Assembly (NCBI RefSeq): GCF_011683955.1
Contig: NZ_JAAQPI010000015.1
Location: forward strand, 124,001-188,000
Source: Pseudomaricurvus alkylphenolicus
GTDB lineage: Bacteria > Pseudomonadota > Gammaproteobacteria > Pseudomonadales > Cellvibrionaceae
DNA length: 64,000 nucleotides
Reading direction: 5' to 3'
Both the position numbers and the translations under genes were made by a program. How positions within the stretch are numbered: the stretch's first letter is position 1; each line of letters opens with the position of its first letter. This document shows, piece by piece, positions 50,292-59,936 of the stretch. Under the pieces are notes generated by a model, which saw nothing but the letters and a program-made list of their open reading frames with translations, had not been told where the DNA came from and searched no databases.

Positions 50292-52688
50292 TCAGTCGTA
50301 ATTGTACCGAACCGAAACTCCCCACCAACGAGGCTTGCCCTGGGCTTCTTCGTTACAGCCACACACCTGTGATAGATCGAACCCGACAGTGTTGTAACGT
50401 TTGTCATTGACGTTTTTAACGTAGGCATCCACTTGCCAGGCATCATCCGCGCTGGCCCAGGAGGCCCGCAGGTTGACCAGGGCATAAGCATCCATTCGGG
50501 TTGAATCGAAGTTGGTCAGATTGTGATAGGTTTCCGACTGGTAGGTAATGTCCCCCTGCAGAGCCAACGAACCATCGAAGACATCAACCGGCAATTGGTA
50601 GCGTACCAGAGCAGACGCTGTCTTTTCCGGGGCAAATGCCGGTGTGACATCCTTGCTCAGGGTTGAAGTAATGGCCACGTCCTTAACCGTGGCATCGAAG
50701 TAGCCCAGATTCAACATCAGATCCAGATTTTCGATAGGCGTCACCACCAATTCCAGTTCCGCTCCCCTGGTGGTGGCATCGTTATTGGTGATCTGGTTGG
50801 CAAAGCCCAGCCAGCGAGCGGCCTGATAGTCTTGATAGTCATAGTAGTAAACCGCACCGTTCAAGCGGGCGAGGCCTTCCAGCAGCGTGGATTTAAAACC
50901 GAGCTCGTAGGAAGTTAATACCTCTTCATCGTAGGGTATGACATCATCGGTAATATCACCCCCACCGGCGTTAAAACTGCCGGCCTTGACACCGCGATTC
51001 ACACCGGCGTAAACCAGCCAGTCATCGGTGGGCTTCCAGTCCAGTTGCAGCTTGCCGGTCCAAAGTGTGTCTCGGGTATTGTCATGGAACGGACCGCGGG
51101 AAAAGCCGATCGAAGACAGGTCGACGGGATTGGCAAAGTCCCAACGTTTGGGATTCAGATTAGGTGCACTGAACAACACCTCGAAGTCGTATTCCTTGGA
51201 CTCCACCGTGGCTCGCAATCCCCCCACCAGCGTCAAGGTGTCACTGATGTCGAACTCCATTTGACCGAACAACGAGTATGACTCTGTCTTCAGCGACGCT
51301 ATGCGTGGCTGGTCAAAGTTAAAGCCGGTACTCGAGCTCGGTAACGCTGAAAGCCCGCTGATATTGTCGTTATCGATATACAGGTAGTAGAAACCCGCTA
51401 CCCATTTCGTGGACTCGGTATCGCCGTTTAATCGAAATTCCTGTGTCAGCGTTTTTTCCTGAGCTTCCTGCAGCCAGATAAACTGGTCTGCGGGTGAGCC
51501 CTCCAGGTCCAGCGCTACAAACTTGTCGTAATCTTTGTAGTCGGTAATCGCCACAAAGGTCATGGTATCAAAGTCGATGCTGAGCTTGGCATTCAGGCCG
51601 TAGGTTTCGAAGCTGTTGAGATTGTCAAAGGCAAAATCACTGGAAGTATCAAAATCGTTGCCGTCGGGGTCGATATAGCCGTAGAAATCTCCACCGGCGC
51701 GAGGGCGAACACCATCGCTATCTGAATCCCAGCTACTGTCCAACCCTTCACCATTGGGTCCGATCATTTCACGGGTTTCGTCCGCACTCACGTAAAAGCT
51801 GTTTACCTGTTCACCATTAGCGTCCAGAACAGCAATCGTTTGCGCGGACTGGTATGCCCCCACCGAGGTGTCTGTCTCTGAACCGAATGCCGTTAGCAAC
51901 AATTCTGACGTATCACTCAGTTCAAACTGCAGCTGGGCTCTGAGTGCCCAAGTGCTGTCATTCATCAAGTCATCACCCGCACCCTCTGGCTGATCAAGAC
52001 CGTTGTTCAATGGCGGATTAAGACCCTCGGGCACATAGGTATTGTTCGGGTAGTGGTTGTCCATCACCTCGCTGTAGCGGTTGTACATGCCCGACAATCG
52101 TCCATTGACCCCATCAGCAATCGCACCGCTGACAGCCCCCTCAAAGCGCAGGTGATTGTAGGCACCGTAAGAAAGATCAGCATAGGCCTCGAAATCCTCT
52201 GTGGGCCGGTTGCTGATAAAGTGAATCAAACCGCCCGTCGCGTTGCGACCAAACAATGTACCCTGGGGCCCCTTAAGCGCTTCCACTCGATCAACATCGA
52301 AAGTGGAAAACATCTGACCCTGTTGCATAGCGACATAACCCTCGTCGATATAAACCGCAATCGGTGCTTCCACATGATCGTTAAAATCGTTCTGCGTCAC
52401 TCCACGTATGGAGAACTGGGACATCTGCCCGGCAAAGCTGCCGGATACTGACACACTGGGGGTAAACTTTGCCACGTCTACACTTTGTTCAAATCCCAGC
52501 GACTTCATTTGGTCGCCGGAAAACGCAGTGATGGCAATTCCGACATCCTGGGCGGACTGTTCCCGCTTTTGTGCCGTAACCACAACCTCCTCCAGCACGC
52601 CGGCTTGAAGGTCGGTGCTTAACATCCCCGCTGTCATTGCGAGACTTAACAGATTTCTCTTCAGTAGGACTTTGGAATTATTGTTCAT
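50292..52688 (-). CDS. TonB-dependent outer-membrane receptor
   Basis: 798 residues with signal peptide (about 1-30), the TonB-box-like LEEVVVTAQKREQSAQD, plug motifs VEALKGPQGTLFGRNATGG, and a barrel ending VSVRYNYD. AGGAGAGAG precedes the ATG. It lies 28 bp after hyuA and 105 bp before atoE, so it is probably in one operon with them. The plug is similar to that of the receptor at 34765-37008. The link to HyuAB points to a nitrogen-containing cyclic or amide-type ligand, but this is inferred from context only. Confidence 0.93.
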   Translation of the reverse strand: MNNNSKVLLKRNLLSLAMTAGMLSTDLQAGVLEEVVVTAQKREQSAQDVGIAITAFSGDQMKSLGFEQSVDVAKFTPSVSVSGSFAGQMSQFSIRGVTQNDFNDHVEAPIAVYIDEGYVAMQQGQMFSTFDVDRVEALKGPQGTLFGRNATGGLIHFISNRPTEDFEAYADLSYGAYNHLRFEGAVSGAIADGVNGRLSGMYNRYSEVMDNHYPNNTYVPEGLNPPLNNGLDQPEGAGDDLMNDSTWALRAQLQFELSDTSELLLTAFGSETDTSVGAYQSAQTIAVLDANGEQVNSFYVSADETREMIGPNGEGLDSSWDSDSDGVRPRAGGDFYGYIDPDGNDFDTSSDFAFDNLNSFETYGLNAKLSIDFDTMTFVAITDYKDYDKFVALDLEGSPADQFIWLQEAQEKTLTQEFRLNGDTESTKWVAGFYYLYIDNDNISGLSALPSSSTGFNFDQPRIASLKTESYSLFGQMEFDISDTLTLVGGLRATVESKEYDFEVLFSAPNLNPKRWDFANPVDLSSIGFSRGPFHDNTRDTLWTGKLQLDWKPTDDWLVYAGVNRGVKAGSFNAGGGDITDDVIPYDEEVLTSYELGFKSTLLEGLARLNGAVYYYDYQDYQAARWLGFANQITNNDATTRGAELELVVTPIENLDLMLNLGYFDATVKDVAITSTLSKDVTPAFAPEKTASALVRYQLPVDVFDGSLALQGDITYQSETYHNLTNFDSTRMDAYALVNLRASWASADDAWQVDAYVKNVNDKRYNTVGFDLSQVCGCNEEAQGKPRWWGVSVRYNYD

Positions 52689-52716
52689 GACTCTCTCCTG
52701 ACTTATTGATTCATGC

Positions 52717-54798
52717 TTATGCGTTTATCAACAGGCGGTAACAATTGGACGCCTCCAACTGCACCTTCCAGCCCGGTCTTACCACGATGGTGGTGGTGGG
52801 TTCCTCGATCAGAGCCGGTCCCTGAATGCAATCACCCGCTCGTAATAACCCCCCTTGATAAACCGGTGCACTCATCCAGCCACCGCTGTCGTCAAACAGC
52901 ATGTCTCTGGGGCCAACCAGTGCTCGCTCTTCATTGCCATCGCTTTGGGTAATCTTGGGTTGCGCCGGTTTGGTCACCCTTGCGGTGAGGGTACTTTCTA
53001 GATTCACCAATTCCACCGGGTTATGTGGTTCAGCGTAGGAATACAATTGCTCGTGGCGTTGGTGAAAACACGCCAGCAATTGTTCGAGCCCCGCCTGATC
53101 GATAACACCGGTGGCTACCGGCACGGTGCATTCGTGAATCTGGCCCACATAGCGCATTTCAACGCTGCGCTCTATACCAATGTCAGCATCATTAAAACCA
53201 TCGCCCAAGAGATGTGTTCTGCCCTTGTCCTCAAGCTCATGAAAGCTGCTATTGAGACCACTCAGATCTGCCTCAACATCGAGTCGCATCGGATTGGTCG
53301 CCAGGTAGTTGTACTTGACATCGGAGATGGTTTGCCCAAAGGCGCAAAGCCCGGAGGCGACCTTGGGAATCAATACTTCTTTGATGCCCATTTCTTCTGC
53401 CAAGGCGGCAATATGCATACCTGCGGCGCCACCAGCGCATACCAGTGCGAAGTCTCTCGGATCATAACCCCGCTCAATCGACACCCGGCGGATGCCGTTG
53501 ACCATGTTCAGATTCACAATCATGCTGATGCCGTAGGCGGCCTTCTCCACTGAGATACCCAGTGGTTCAGCAATATGCTCGCGGATGGCTTTTTCCGCCG
53601 CCGCGCGGTCCAGAGTAATCTGCCCACCCAGTACCGCATCGGGGTTAAGGTAGCCGAGTACCAAGTTGGCATCGGTCACCGTCGGGCGTGTACCGCCTTT
53701 GCCATAGCAAACGGGTCCTGGATTGGCTCCGGCACTTTCCGGTCCTACCTGCAGCATGCCGTAGTCATCAACCGAGGCAATGGAGCCACCTCCTGCACCC
53801 AGAGTTTCCACCTGAATCATCGGCACGCCGATTCGGTAACGCAGAAAGTCGATGTTTTTGTTGAGATTGGTCTGCCCCTCGCGAGTCAGAGTAATGTCGA
53901 AGGAGGTTCCCCCCATATCCACCGTGATAATGTTGTCCACACCAAAGGGTTTGGCGCAAAAAAGGCCAGCCTGGGGCGCTGATGCCGGTCCCGAGTTAAT
54001 GGCGTTAACGGCACGTCCCCTCATGGCACTGCCGACGGCCAGTCCACCATTGGACTGAAAATATCGAACCGGGTAACGCGCCCCCAAGCTGGCAAAGAAA
54101 TCATCAATCTTAGACACGTATCGAGCCATAACCGGACTCAGGTAAGCATTGATGATGGTGGTGGATGTCCGGGTGTACTCGCGAACTTGTGGGTAAACCT
54201 CGCTACCGGTACAGATAAACACGCCGGGCAATTCCTGTTCCAGCAACGCTTTTGCCCGGCGTTCGTGTTCGGGATTTCGTACCGACCACAGAAACGAGAC
54301 AGCGACACTCTCTACGCCCTCGTCACGGAAGTACTTCGCGGCTTCCACAATAGCGCGCTCATCCAACGTTTCCTTTTCGCTGCCGTCAGCAAGGATGCGA
54401 CCTTTAATGGGTCGTCGCAGATGACGCGGCACCAGCATCTGCGCTGGTGGATAAGCAGAGTCGTAACGGTAGCCTTCTTCTTTGTGCCCCAGGCGGATTT
54501 CGATACTGTCCTCGTGACCTTCTGTGCACAGCAAGCCCATCTTTACGCCCTTTTTCTCGATCAGTGCATTCAGGGCAACGGTCGTGCCGTTAATGCAGAG
54601 ATCACATTGGGCAATAATATCTTCAATGCTTTTACCGAGATCAGCGCTGATCTGTTCGAGTCCGGCGCGAATGGCCTTGGTGCCGTCTTCCGGAGTGGAC
54701 GGGCTTTTGTAAAGACGCACACCGCCATCGAGATCTGCCAGAACAAAATCGGTAAAGGTGCCGCCGGCATCGATGCCAAGACGATATTGGGTTCTCAT
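52717..54798 (-). CDS. hyuA: Hydantoinase/oxoprolinase family subunit A
   Basis: 693 residues from the ATG at 54798; five codons upstream are also open. The ATP-binding actin-like fold shows YRLGIDAGGTFTDFVLADL, NGTTVALNALIEKKGVKMGL, and IITVDMGGTSFDITLTREG. Family members use ATP to open hydantoins or 5-oxoproline, or to carboxylate ketones (acetone, acetophenone). It pairs with HyuB, 20 bp upstream. The lengths (693 and 586) fit hydantoinase or oxoprolinase pairs better than acetone carboxylase, whose small third subunit is absent. The substrate is unresolved. Confidence 0.9.
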   Translation of the reverse strand: MRTQYRLGIDAGGTFTDFVLADLDGGVRLYKSPSTPEDGTKAIRAGLEQISADLGKSIEDIIAQCDLCINGTTVALNALIEKKGVKMGLLCTEGHEDSIEIRLGHKEEGYRYDSAYPPAQMLVPRHLRRPIKGRILADGSEKETLDERAIVEAAKYFRDEGVESVAVSFLWSVRNPEHERRAKALLEQELPGVFICTGSEVYPQVREYTRTSTTIINAYLSPVMARYVSKIDDFFASLGARYPVRYFQSNGGLAVGSAMRGRAVNAINSGPASAPQAGLFCAKPFGVDNIITVDMGGTSFDITLTREGQTNLNKNIDFLRYRIGVPMIQVETLGAGGGSIASVDDYGMLQVGPESAGANPGPVCYGKGGTRPTVTDANLVLGYLNPDAVLGGQITLDRAAAEKAIREHIAEPLGISVEKAAYGISMIVNLNMVNGIRRVSIERGYDPRDFALVCAGGAAGMHIAALAEEMGIKEVLIPKVASGLCAFGQTISDVKYNYLATNPMRLDVEADLSGLNSSFHELEDKGRTHLLGDGFNDADIGIERSVEMRYVGQIHECTVPVATGVIDQAGLEQLLACFHQRHEQLYSYAEPHNPVELVNLESTLTARVTKPAQPKITQSDGNEERALVGPRDMLFDDSGGWMSAPVYQGGLLRAGDCIQGPALIEEPTTTIVVRPGWKVQLEASNCYRLLINA

Positions 54799-54818
54799 AC
54801 TTCTACTCCTCAAATTGC

Positions 54819-56579
54819 TTATGCGCGTTTGCCAAGTTCAGTAGTGGCCGCTTCATTGATCTCCAGAGTGTTGGGGTCGATTACAAGGCCATAATCAAGG
54901 GCGGCGCCCTCTATCGACACCAGACCGTTTTTGACGTCGTTCAATACGCTTTCCTGAGGACGTTGCATGGGGTTGCCAAAACCGCCGCCGCCGGGATTGA
55001 TATTGGCGGCCCGCTCACCAGGCTGAATGGTAGTCATCACGTTTTCACGGTGAACTTCCAGCTCGTCTCCGCGTTGGATTTGCAGTCGGCCCAGTTTGGA
55101 ATCCAGCTCACCGTTGACCGCGCCACCGGCGCCCAGGGTTGGTAATTGGCGTCCTTCGCCAAAACCAATTACCGTCATTTCATGGTCAAGGGGTTCCACC
55201 TCCCAGACCGTGCCGCTGCCACCCCGATAAAACCCGGCGCCGCCGCTGTCACGCACCAGTCCGTAGCGATGAATCACAATGGGGTAGGAATACTCAAGCA
55301 ACTCCACATCGCCGGAACTGAGCGCGCCAAAACAACACAGGGGGCCACAGGCATGCCAGCCATCCATATGTTTGGTGGCTCCCGCCCCGGAAATAATTGA
55401 GGCCAAGACCATCGTCACGTATTCCTCACCGGTGCGCGGATCGCGACCGGCGATATTGATACCGCTGGCATGCCCCCAGGAGGCCGCCACCCGGTCCGGC
55501 GCTGCCTGTTCCAGGGCCTTGCGCACGGCGTCGGTCAAGGTTTCCATGGGTGTGGTGGTACAGTTCACATGAGGGGCGGGTTCTTCGGCGTTACACAGCG
55601 TACCCTTGGGTCCAAGATCCACGGTGACGCAACGATAGAGTCCCTCGTTATAGGGCGGGGGGACTTCGGCAAACATCATCAAACCCAGGTAAATTCCCGA
55701 CATGGAATTGCCTTCGTAGGAGTTGATAAAGTAAGGCACCTGAGGCGGACTCTGTACGGCGATATGCACCTCATCGCCGGAGATCTCGACCCGGGTCTGA
55801 ATAGTGAGCGTGCCGAAACCGTGGCCGGCATCCTCAAGCTGGGCTTCGCCACTGTAGACCCCATCAGGTATTGAACCAATCAGTGAACGCATATGCCGGT
55901 CAGCCATGTGCTTTAACTCGTCAATGCAATCACGAACGGCTTTGACGCCGTATTTGTCCAGCAGAGCCAGCAGGTTTCTCTCACCAACACGGCAGGCACC
56001 GTACTGGGCGTTAAGATCCCCTTCCTGATCCCGGCGGGCACGCATATTGGTCAGCAACAGGTTGATCACATCCTCGCGCCGCTTTCCCTTCTCCCAGAGT
56101 TTGACCGGTGGAATTCGCAGCCCCTCAGCGTAGATCTCCTTGGCCTCCGGGTTATAACCGGCAGGCACGGGCCCGCCGATATCCGTCAGGTGCCCCTTGC
56201 AGACTGTCCAAAACACCAGCTCGCCGCGATAGAAAACCGGCTTGTACATGCAACAGTCCAGAATATGGCTGCCCTTATAGGCCGGGTCGTTGTGATAGAT
56301 CACATCGCCCTCATGAATGTCATCCCCAAAGTAATCGGCAATGGCTTTCATGGCGGGTATCAGAGAGCCCAGGTGGATGGGGATGTCCTGCCCCTGCAGA
56401 ATCATTTCCGGCAGATGGTCAAACAGCGCATTGCTGTAGTCATGGGCCAGGTTAAAGACGCTGGAACGACCGGTTTTTTCCAGTGTCAGGGTCATTTCCC
56501 GCTGGGTGGTTTCCAGAGCTCCACGGACCACCGCCAGGGTGATGGGGTCCACGGAGGATGAGGTTGCTGCACTCGACAT
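54819..56579 (-). CDS. hyuB: Hydantoinase/oxoprolinase family subunit B
   Basis: 586 residues, with DPITLAVVRGALETTQREMT at the start, ALFDHLPEMILQGQDIPIHL, NDPAYKGSHILDCCMYKPV, and the glycine-rich INPGGGGFGNPMQRP near the C terminus, all typical of the HyuB/5-oxoprolinase B domain. It forms the catalytic complex with HyuA, encoded 20 bp downstream. It is the first gene of the operon and is divergent from an AraC-family regulator gene about 200 bp away. Confidence 0.92.
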   Translation of the reverse strand: MSSAATSSSVDPITLAVVRGALETTQREMTLTLEKTGRSSVFNLAHDYSNALFDHLPEMILQGQDIPIHLGSLIPAMKAIADYFGDDIHEGDVIYHNDPAYKGSHILDCCMYKPVFYRGELVFWTVCKGHLTDIGGPVPAGYNPEAKEIYAEGLRIPPVKLWEKGKRREDVINLLLTNMRARRDQEGDLNAQYGACRVGERNLLALLDKYGVKAVRDCIDELKHMADRHMRSLIGSIPDGVYSGEAQLEDAGHGFGTLTIQTRVEISGDEVHIAVQSPPQVPYFINSYEGNSMSGIYLGLMMFAEVPPPYNEGLYRCVTVDLGPKGTLCNAEEPAPHVNCTTTPMETLTDAVRKALEQAAPDRVAASWGHASGINIAGRDPRTGEEYVTMVLASIISGAGATKHMDGWHACGPLCCFGALSSGDVELLEYSYPIVIHRYGLVRDSGGAGFYRGGSGTVWEVEPLDHEMTVIGFGEGRQLPTLGAGGAVNGELDSKLGRLQIQRGDELEVHRENVMTTIQPGERAANINPGGGGFGNPMQRPQESVLNDVKNGLVSIEGAALDYGLVIDPNTLEINEAATTELGKRA

Positions 56580-56785
56580 GATTTTCTCCTGCGCTCGTTG
56601 TTTAGGAGATAATTTACGCCGATGGCTCCGAGCTGAATTGTTGAGAAGTGCGTAACCCTTTGATCATTTGTGCACAAGCGCTGCAAACGGGGCCTGGGAC
56701 TAAAGCAGGACTTGCAATGGCAGGGCGAATGGCGCATCGTAATTGCACACGCCAGATGCTGATCGGGCAGCTAATAATGCAAATA

Positions 56786-57760
56786 ATGAAAGCCACTCAC
56801 TTTGATACCTCGGCCTTCCGGGCCGGCCAGCAGTTCGAACACTGGAACAGTGTGGTGGCGGATGCCTATTTTTCGCTCAGTTTGCAAACCGGAGAGCGCC
56901 ATCATGAACGGTTCTGTGGGTCTCTGGACGGCGGGGAATTGGGTCATGTCACCGTGACCAGATTGCAGTCCGATCCGGTCAGCTACCATCGGGAGCGCTT
57001 CCACATCAGTGGTGAGAACACGGACTACTTCCTGGTCACCATTCCCGAGTGGGGGCAGGTCCACTTCGAGCAGAACGGCAAAATCGTGGACTGTGGGCCA
57101 GGGGACTTTATTCTGGAAGGCAGCGCCGATCCCTATTGCTTTAGCTATCAGCAGCAGGCGCGCATGAACGTCATACGAGTGCCCGGCGCCATGTTGCGCG
57201 ACCGCATCCAGAATGCGGACGACTTCTGTGCAAGTCGCTTTCTCGGCAGGCAGGCCGGTTGTTCGCTGTTTATGGAATACCTGCAGTCACTGATCAAACT
57301 CTCCCCCGATCTGCCCGAGGGTTCCAGATTTAAACTCAGTGAGCAGTTAATCGACCTGCTCGCCATGAGCATGGAAACCAGTGGTGAAGCGCTACCCTGT
57401 GCCGACAGCGCCTCTCAGGATGCGCATCTGCATCGAATTTATAACTTTATTAACCGCCAGCTCGACAACCCCGATCTCAACACGGCATTGATTGCCGAGC
57501 ACTGCGGGATTTCCACCCGCTACCTGCACCAACTCTTCAAACCCACAGGCCACACAGTGGCCGGCTGGATTAAAGAGCGGCGCTTGAAACAATGCTACGA
57601 CGCGCTTTCTGATCCCCGCCGCTCCATTCGCTCGATCGCCGAGCTGGCCTATCGCTGGGGGTTTTCAGACCAGGCTCATTTCAGCCGTAGTTTTAAAGCC
57701 CGCTACGACATGCCGCCTGGCCAAGTGAGGGCGCAGGCCCTCGACCAACACAAGAGCTGA
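56786..57760 (+). CDS. AraC-family regulator (FeaR-like)
   Basis: 324 residues from the ATG at 56786 (MKATHFDTSAFRAGQQFEHW). The frame is open to 56648, but the extra 46 residues do not look like protein of this family and no good ribosome site distinguishes the starts. The N-terminal domain resembles the AraC-binding-like domain of FeaR, with WGQVHFEQNGKIVDCGPGDF. The C-terminal two helix-turn-helix motifs include IAEHCGISTRYLHQLFKPTG and IAELAYRWGFSDQAHFSRSF. It is divergent from hyuB and probably activates the hyu-receptor-atoE operon. Confidence 0.88.
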   Translation: MKATHFDTSAFRAGQQFEHWNSVVADAYFSLSLQTGERHHERFCGSLDGGELGHVTVTRLQSDPVSYHRERFHISGENTDYFLVTIPEWGQVHFEQNGKIVDCGPGDFILEGSADPYCFSYQQQARMNVIRVPGAMLRDRIQNADDFCASRFLGRQAGCSLFMEYLQSLIKLSPDLPEGSRFKLSEQLIDLLAMSMETSGEALPCADSASQDAHLHRIYNFINRQLDNPDLNTALIAEHCGISTRYLHQLFKPTGHTVAGWIKERRLKQCYDALSDPRRSIRSIAELAYRWGFSDQAHFSRSFKARYDMPPGQVRAQALDQHKS

Positions 57761-57769
57761 TACTGAAGT

Positions 57770-58807
57770 TCAAGGCATGTGGTCATAGGGATCTCTTCGC
57801 ACTCTGCAATAGGCCGTACCCACATTTTTATGAGCATAAAGGCCGGCCAGCCCTTGTGGCAGGGATTCAAAACCGTCGACGATATCCACCAGCGGAGTGA
57901 GTTCTCCACTTAACACCCATCCGGCCAGCTCGGCTTCGGCGCGATCAAAATCCGGCTCATGGTTGTAAACAAAAAAACCTCGCATAGACCCGTTCACACG
58001 ACGCAATTTTGTGTAATTGGTAGGGCCATAGGGTTCATCTTTCATATATTCCGAGATTGAACCGCACAAGACGACCCGTGCACCAAAGGCCAGGTTATCC
58101 AGACAAGCCGTCAGGGTTTCACCGCCAACATTGTCGAAATAAATATCCAATCCATTGGGTAAGAGTTCAGTCAGACGGTCGGCGACCACTTCGTTTTGGT
58201 AGTCAATAGTTTCATCACACCAGCTCGAAATGGCGGCGCATTTTTGCGGACCTCCAGCAATACCTATGACTCGACAGCCTTTGATTTTCGCCAGCTGAAT
58301 GACAATAGATCCCACGCCCCCTGCAGCGCCCGAAACGACAACGGTATCGCCAGGCTTAGGTTCACCATGCTCAATAAAACCGAAATAGGCGGAAAAACCG
58401 GTCATGCCCAAAGACGCGAGACTTAATCCAAAAGACACACCTCTATCCGGAATTTTGCGCATGCGCTCTTGGTCAGTCATCCCTGAAATCTTGTAGGTTT
58501 GCCAGCCAATCTGCCCCTGCACAATATCACCGACCTGATAATCAGAATGTTTTGATTCAATCACTTCAGCCACACCACGGCCATGAATCACATCCCCAAT
58601 CGCCAGGGGCTTTTCACCCGCTGCCGATTGACCGGACATATACATACGCATCACCGGCGCAAGGTTCAGGTACAGCGTTTTCAGCAGTACCTGGCCTGGC
58701 CCGCAGCGGGGAATGGGATCAGATCGAAGTTCAAAATCTTCGGGTTGTACGTTCTCGACAGGCCGTCGGGCAACACACCACTGCTGATTCACGCGGTCAT
58801 TAATCAT
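57770..58807 (-). CDS. NADP-dependent oxidoreductase, zinc-free MDR type
   Basis: 345 residues of the medium-chain reductase group without zinc (CurA / leukotriene B4 dehydrogenase-like). The cofactor fold shows VVVSGAAGGVGSIVIQLAKI and VIGIAGG. NLAPVMRMYMSGQ near the N terminus and YFDNVGGETLTACLDNL are also typical. Such enzymes reduce the double bond of enones with NADPH. It is the second gene of a leftward operon, 16 bp after a VOC protein gene, and converges with the AraC gene, 9 bp apart. Confidence 0.9.
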   Translation of the reverse strand: MINDRVNQQWCVARRPVENVQPEDFELRSDPIPRCGPGQVLLKTLYLNLAPVMRMYMSGQSAAGEKPLAIGDVIHGRGVAEVIESKHSDYQVGDIVQGQIGWQTYKISGMTDQERMRKIPDRGVSFGLSLASLGMTGFSAYFGFIEHGEPKPGDTVVVSGAAGGVGSIVIQLAKIKGCRVIGIAGGPQKCAAISSWCDETIDYQNEVVADRLTELLPNGLDIYFDNVGGETLTACLDNLAFGARVVLCGSISEYMKDEPYGPTNYTKLRRVNGSMRGFFVYNHEPDFDRAEAELAGWVLSGELTPLVDIVDGFESLPQGLAGLYAHKNVGTAYCRVRRDPYDHMP

Positions 58808-58823
58808 GATGCGGCGAGATTTC

Positions 58824-59318
58824 TCAATCGTCCGTTTCTTTAACGAGCTGGTTCAGCTCAAAGAAATAGCCATCGGGATCAAATAACGACAAACCGACAA
58901 AATGTTTCATCTTTCCATTGGCACCACGAGTGGACCAATCATGGGGTTCCGCATGAACCTTGGTTTCCATCTCTATGGCACGACGATGCGTCTCCACAGC
59001 ATCCCCACTGGAAACGACAAACGTAGGGTTGCCGTAGCCGACTTTGTACTCGATGGGTGGCGCCGGCATCACCGGGTCAACCCATTGCAACAGGCCAATC
59101 ATGCCAATCTCGGGGTCATCGCACTTCAGAATCATCAGGTGTGTCTTGTCACCCGCCTTGCCGGCCGCCAGACCCACCCCTGACAGAACAAACTCACTAT
59201 CGTAGTAGACGCTCATGCCCATTACGTATTCGTACCAGCGCCGCGAACGCTGGATATCCCGCACGATCAGGGTGGTGCGCTTGACGATGTTGTGCATTCG
59301 TTCGAATTCTTCGCTCAT
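58824..59318 (-). CDS. VOC-fold protein (glyoxalase/dioxygenase superfamily)
   Basis: 164 residues with two beta-alpha-beta-beta-beta units: VKRTTLIVRDIQRSRRWYEY, then FVGLSLFDPDGYFFELNQLV ending in the Glu that is a metal ligand in many members. It may be an isomerase, lyase or dioxygenase; the reaction cannot be assigned. It heads an operon with the MDR reductase and is divergent from a second VOC gene at 59446, with a dyad between. Confidence 0.82.
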   Translation of the reverse strand: MSEEFERMHNIVKRTTLIVRDIQRSRRWYEYVMGMSVYYDSEFVLSGVGLAAGKAGDKTHLMILKCDDPEIGMIGLLQWVDPVMPAPPIEYKVGYGNPTFVVSSGDAVETHRRAIEMETKVHAEPHDWSTRGANGKMKHFVGLSLFDPDGYFFELNQLVKETDD

Positions 59319-59401
59319 ATTTCTCCTCCTCTAAGGGGACACTGATTAGAACCTCATCCGATTGACGACTTGCCAACAGGGGATAGAATTCCGTAGTATA
59401 C

Positions 59402-59417
59402 GTTATATAGTTATAAC
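59402..59417. promoter_or_regulatory. GTTATA-TAGT-TATAAC dyad between divergent VOC genes
   Basis: A perfect 6+4+6 inverted repeat about 30 bp upstream of the rightward VOC gene and 84 bp from the leftward one. It overlaps AT-rich, promoter-like sequence, so it may be an operator acting on both operons. The regulator is unknown; the MarR-methyltransferase fusion nearby is a candidate. Confidence 0.4.
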
Positions 59418-59445
59418 ATTAAATCATTTAAAACAGGAACCCCCC

Positions 59446-59919
59446 ATGTCTACCCCTGAAACCACGCCCTCCCCCCAGAAAGACCCCGTTCGCTTCCAAC
59501 GTGCCAATTACGTGGTCAGCAATCTGGAAAGAGCCTGCCAGTTTTACTGTGGCGTGCTGGGCATGAGCCTGGCCTTTGAAAAGGTCTCAGAGCCTGACTC
59601 CTATTCCTATGATGTGTTTGAAATCGACAAGCAGCACCGCATGCGTTTCGCCATTCTGAGTACCCCATCTCAGCAGCGAGTCATGGCACTGACAGAGATC
59701 ACTGACCCCGAGCTGCCCGCCACACCCCTGCCCCGTCGCGCAGCAATTGTGTTGGATGTGGCTGATATCGATGGCGTCGTCGCCGGAGCTAAAGAGCTGG
59801 GACTGAGCGTTTACGAAGAAGACGCCCTGGAAACCCACGACGGCCGCCGGGGTCGCGAGGTAGGCATTGTCGATGCCGATGGCAATCTGGTGGTTATCTA
59901 TAACATTCCGGCCATTTAG
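59446..59919 (+). CDS. VOC-fold protein (glyoxalase/dioxygenase superfamily)
   Basis: 157 residues from the ATG at 59446, with AGGA upstream; the frame is open 28 codons earlier without support. RANYVVSNLERACQFYCGVL and AAIVLDVADIDGVVAGAKEL mark the two VOC units, and the end is GREVGIVDADGNLVVIYNI. The final metal-ligand Glu of typical members is not obvious (VVIYN), so a non-metal or altered role is possible. It is only moderately similar to the VOC protein at 58824. It heads a rightward operon with an MFS transporter and a hydrolase-fold protein (gaps 17 and 10 bp). Confidence 0.82.
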   Translation: MSTPETTPSPQKDPVRFQRANYVVSNLERACQFYCGVLGMSLAFEKVSEPDSYSYDVFEIDKQHRMRFAILSTPSQQRVMALTEITDPELPATPLPRRAAIVLDVADIDGVVAGAKELGLSVYEEDALETHDGRRGREVGIVDADGNLVVIYNIPAI

Positions 59920-59936
59920 GCCGCCTGGAGCAAGCC

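Noticed and set aside
52717-56579. Acetone carboxylase operon
   Set aside because: HyuB is too short, and the small gamma subunit gene is not present next to hyuAB.
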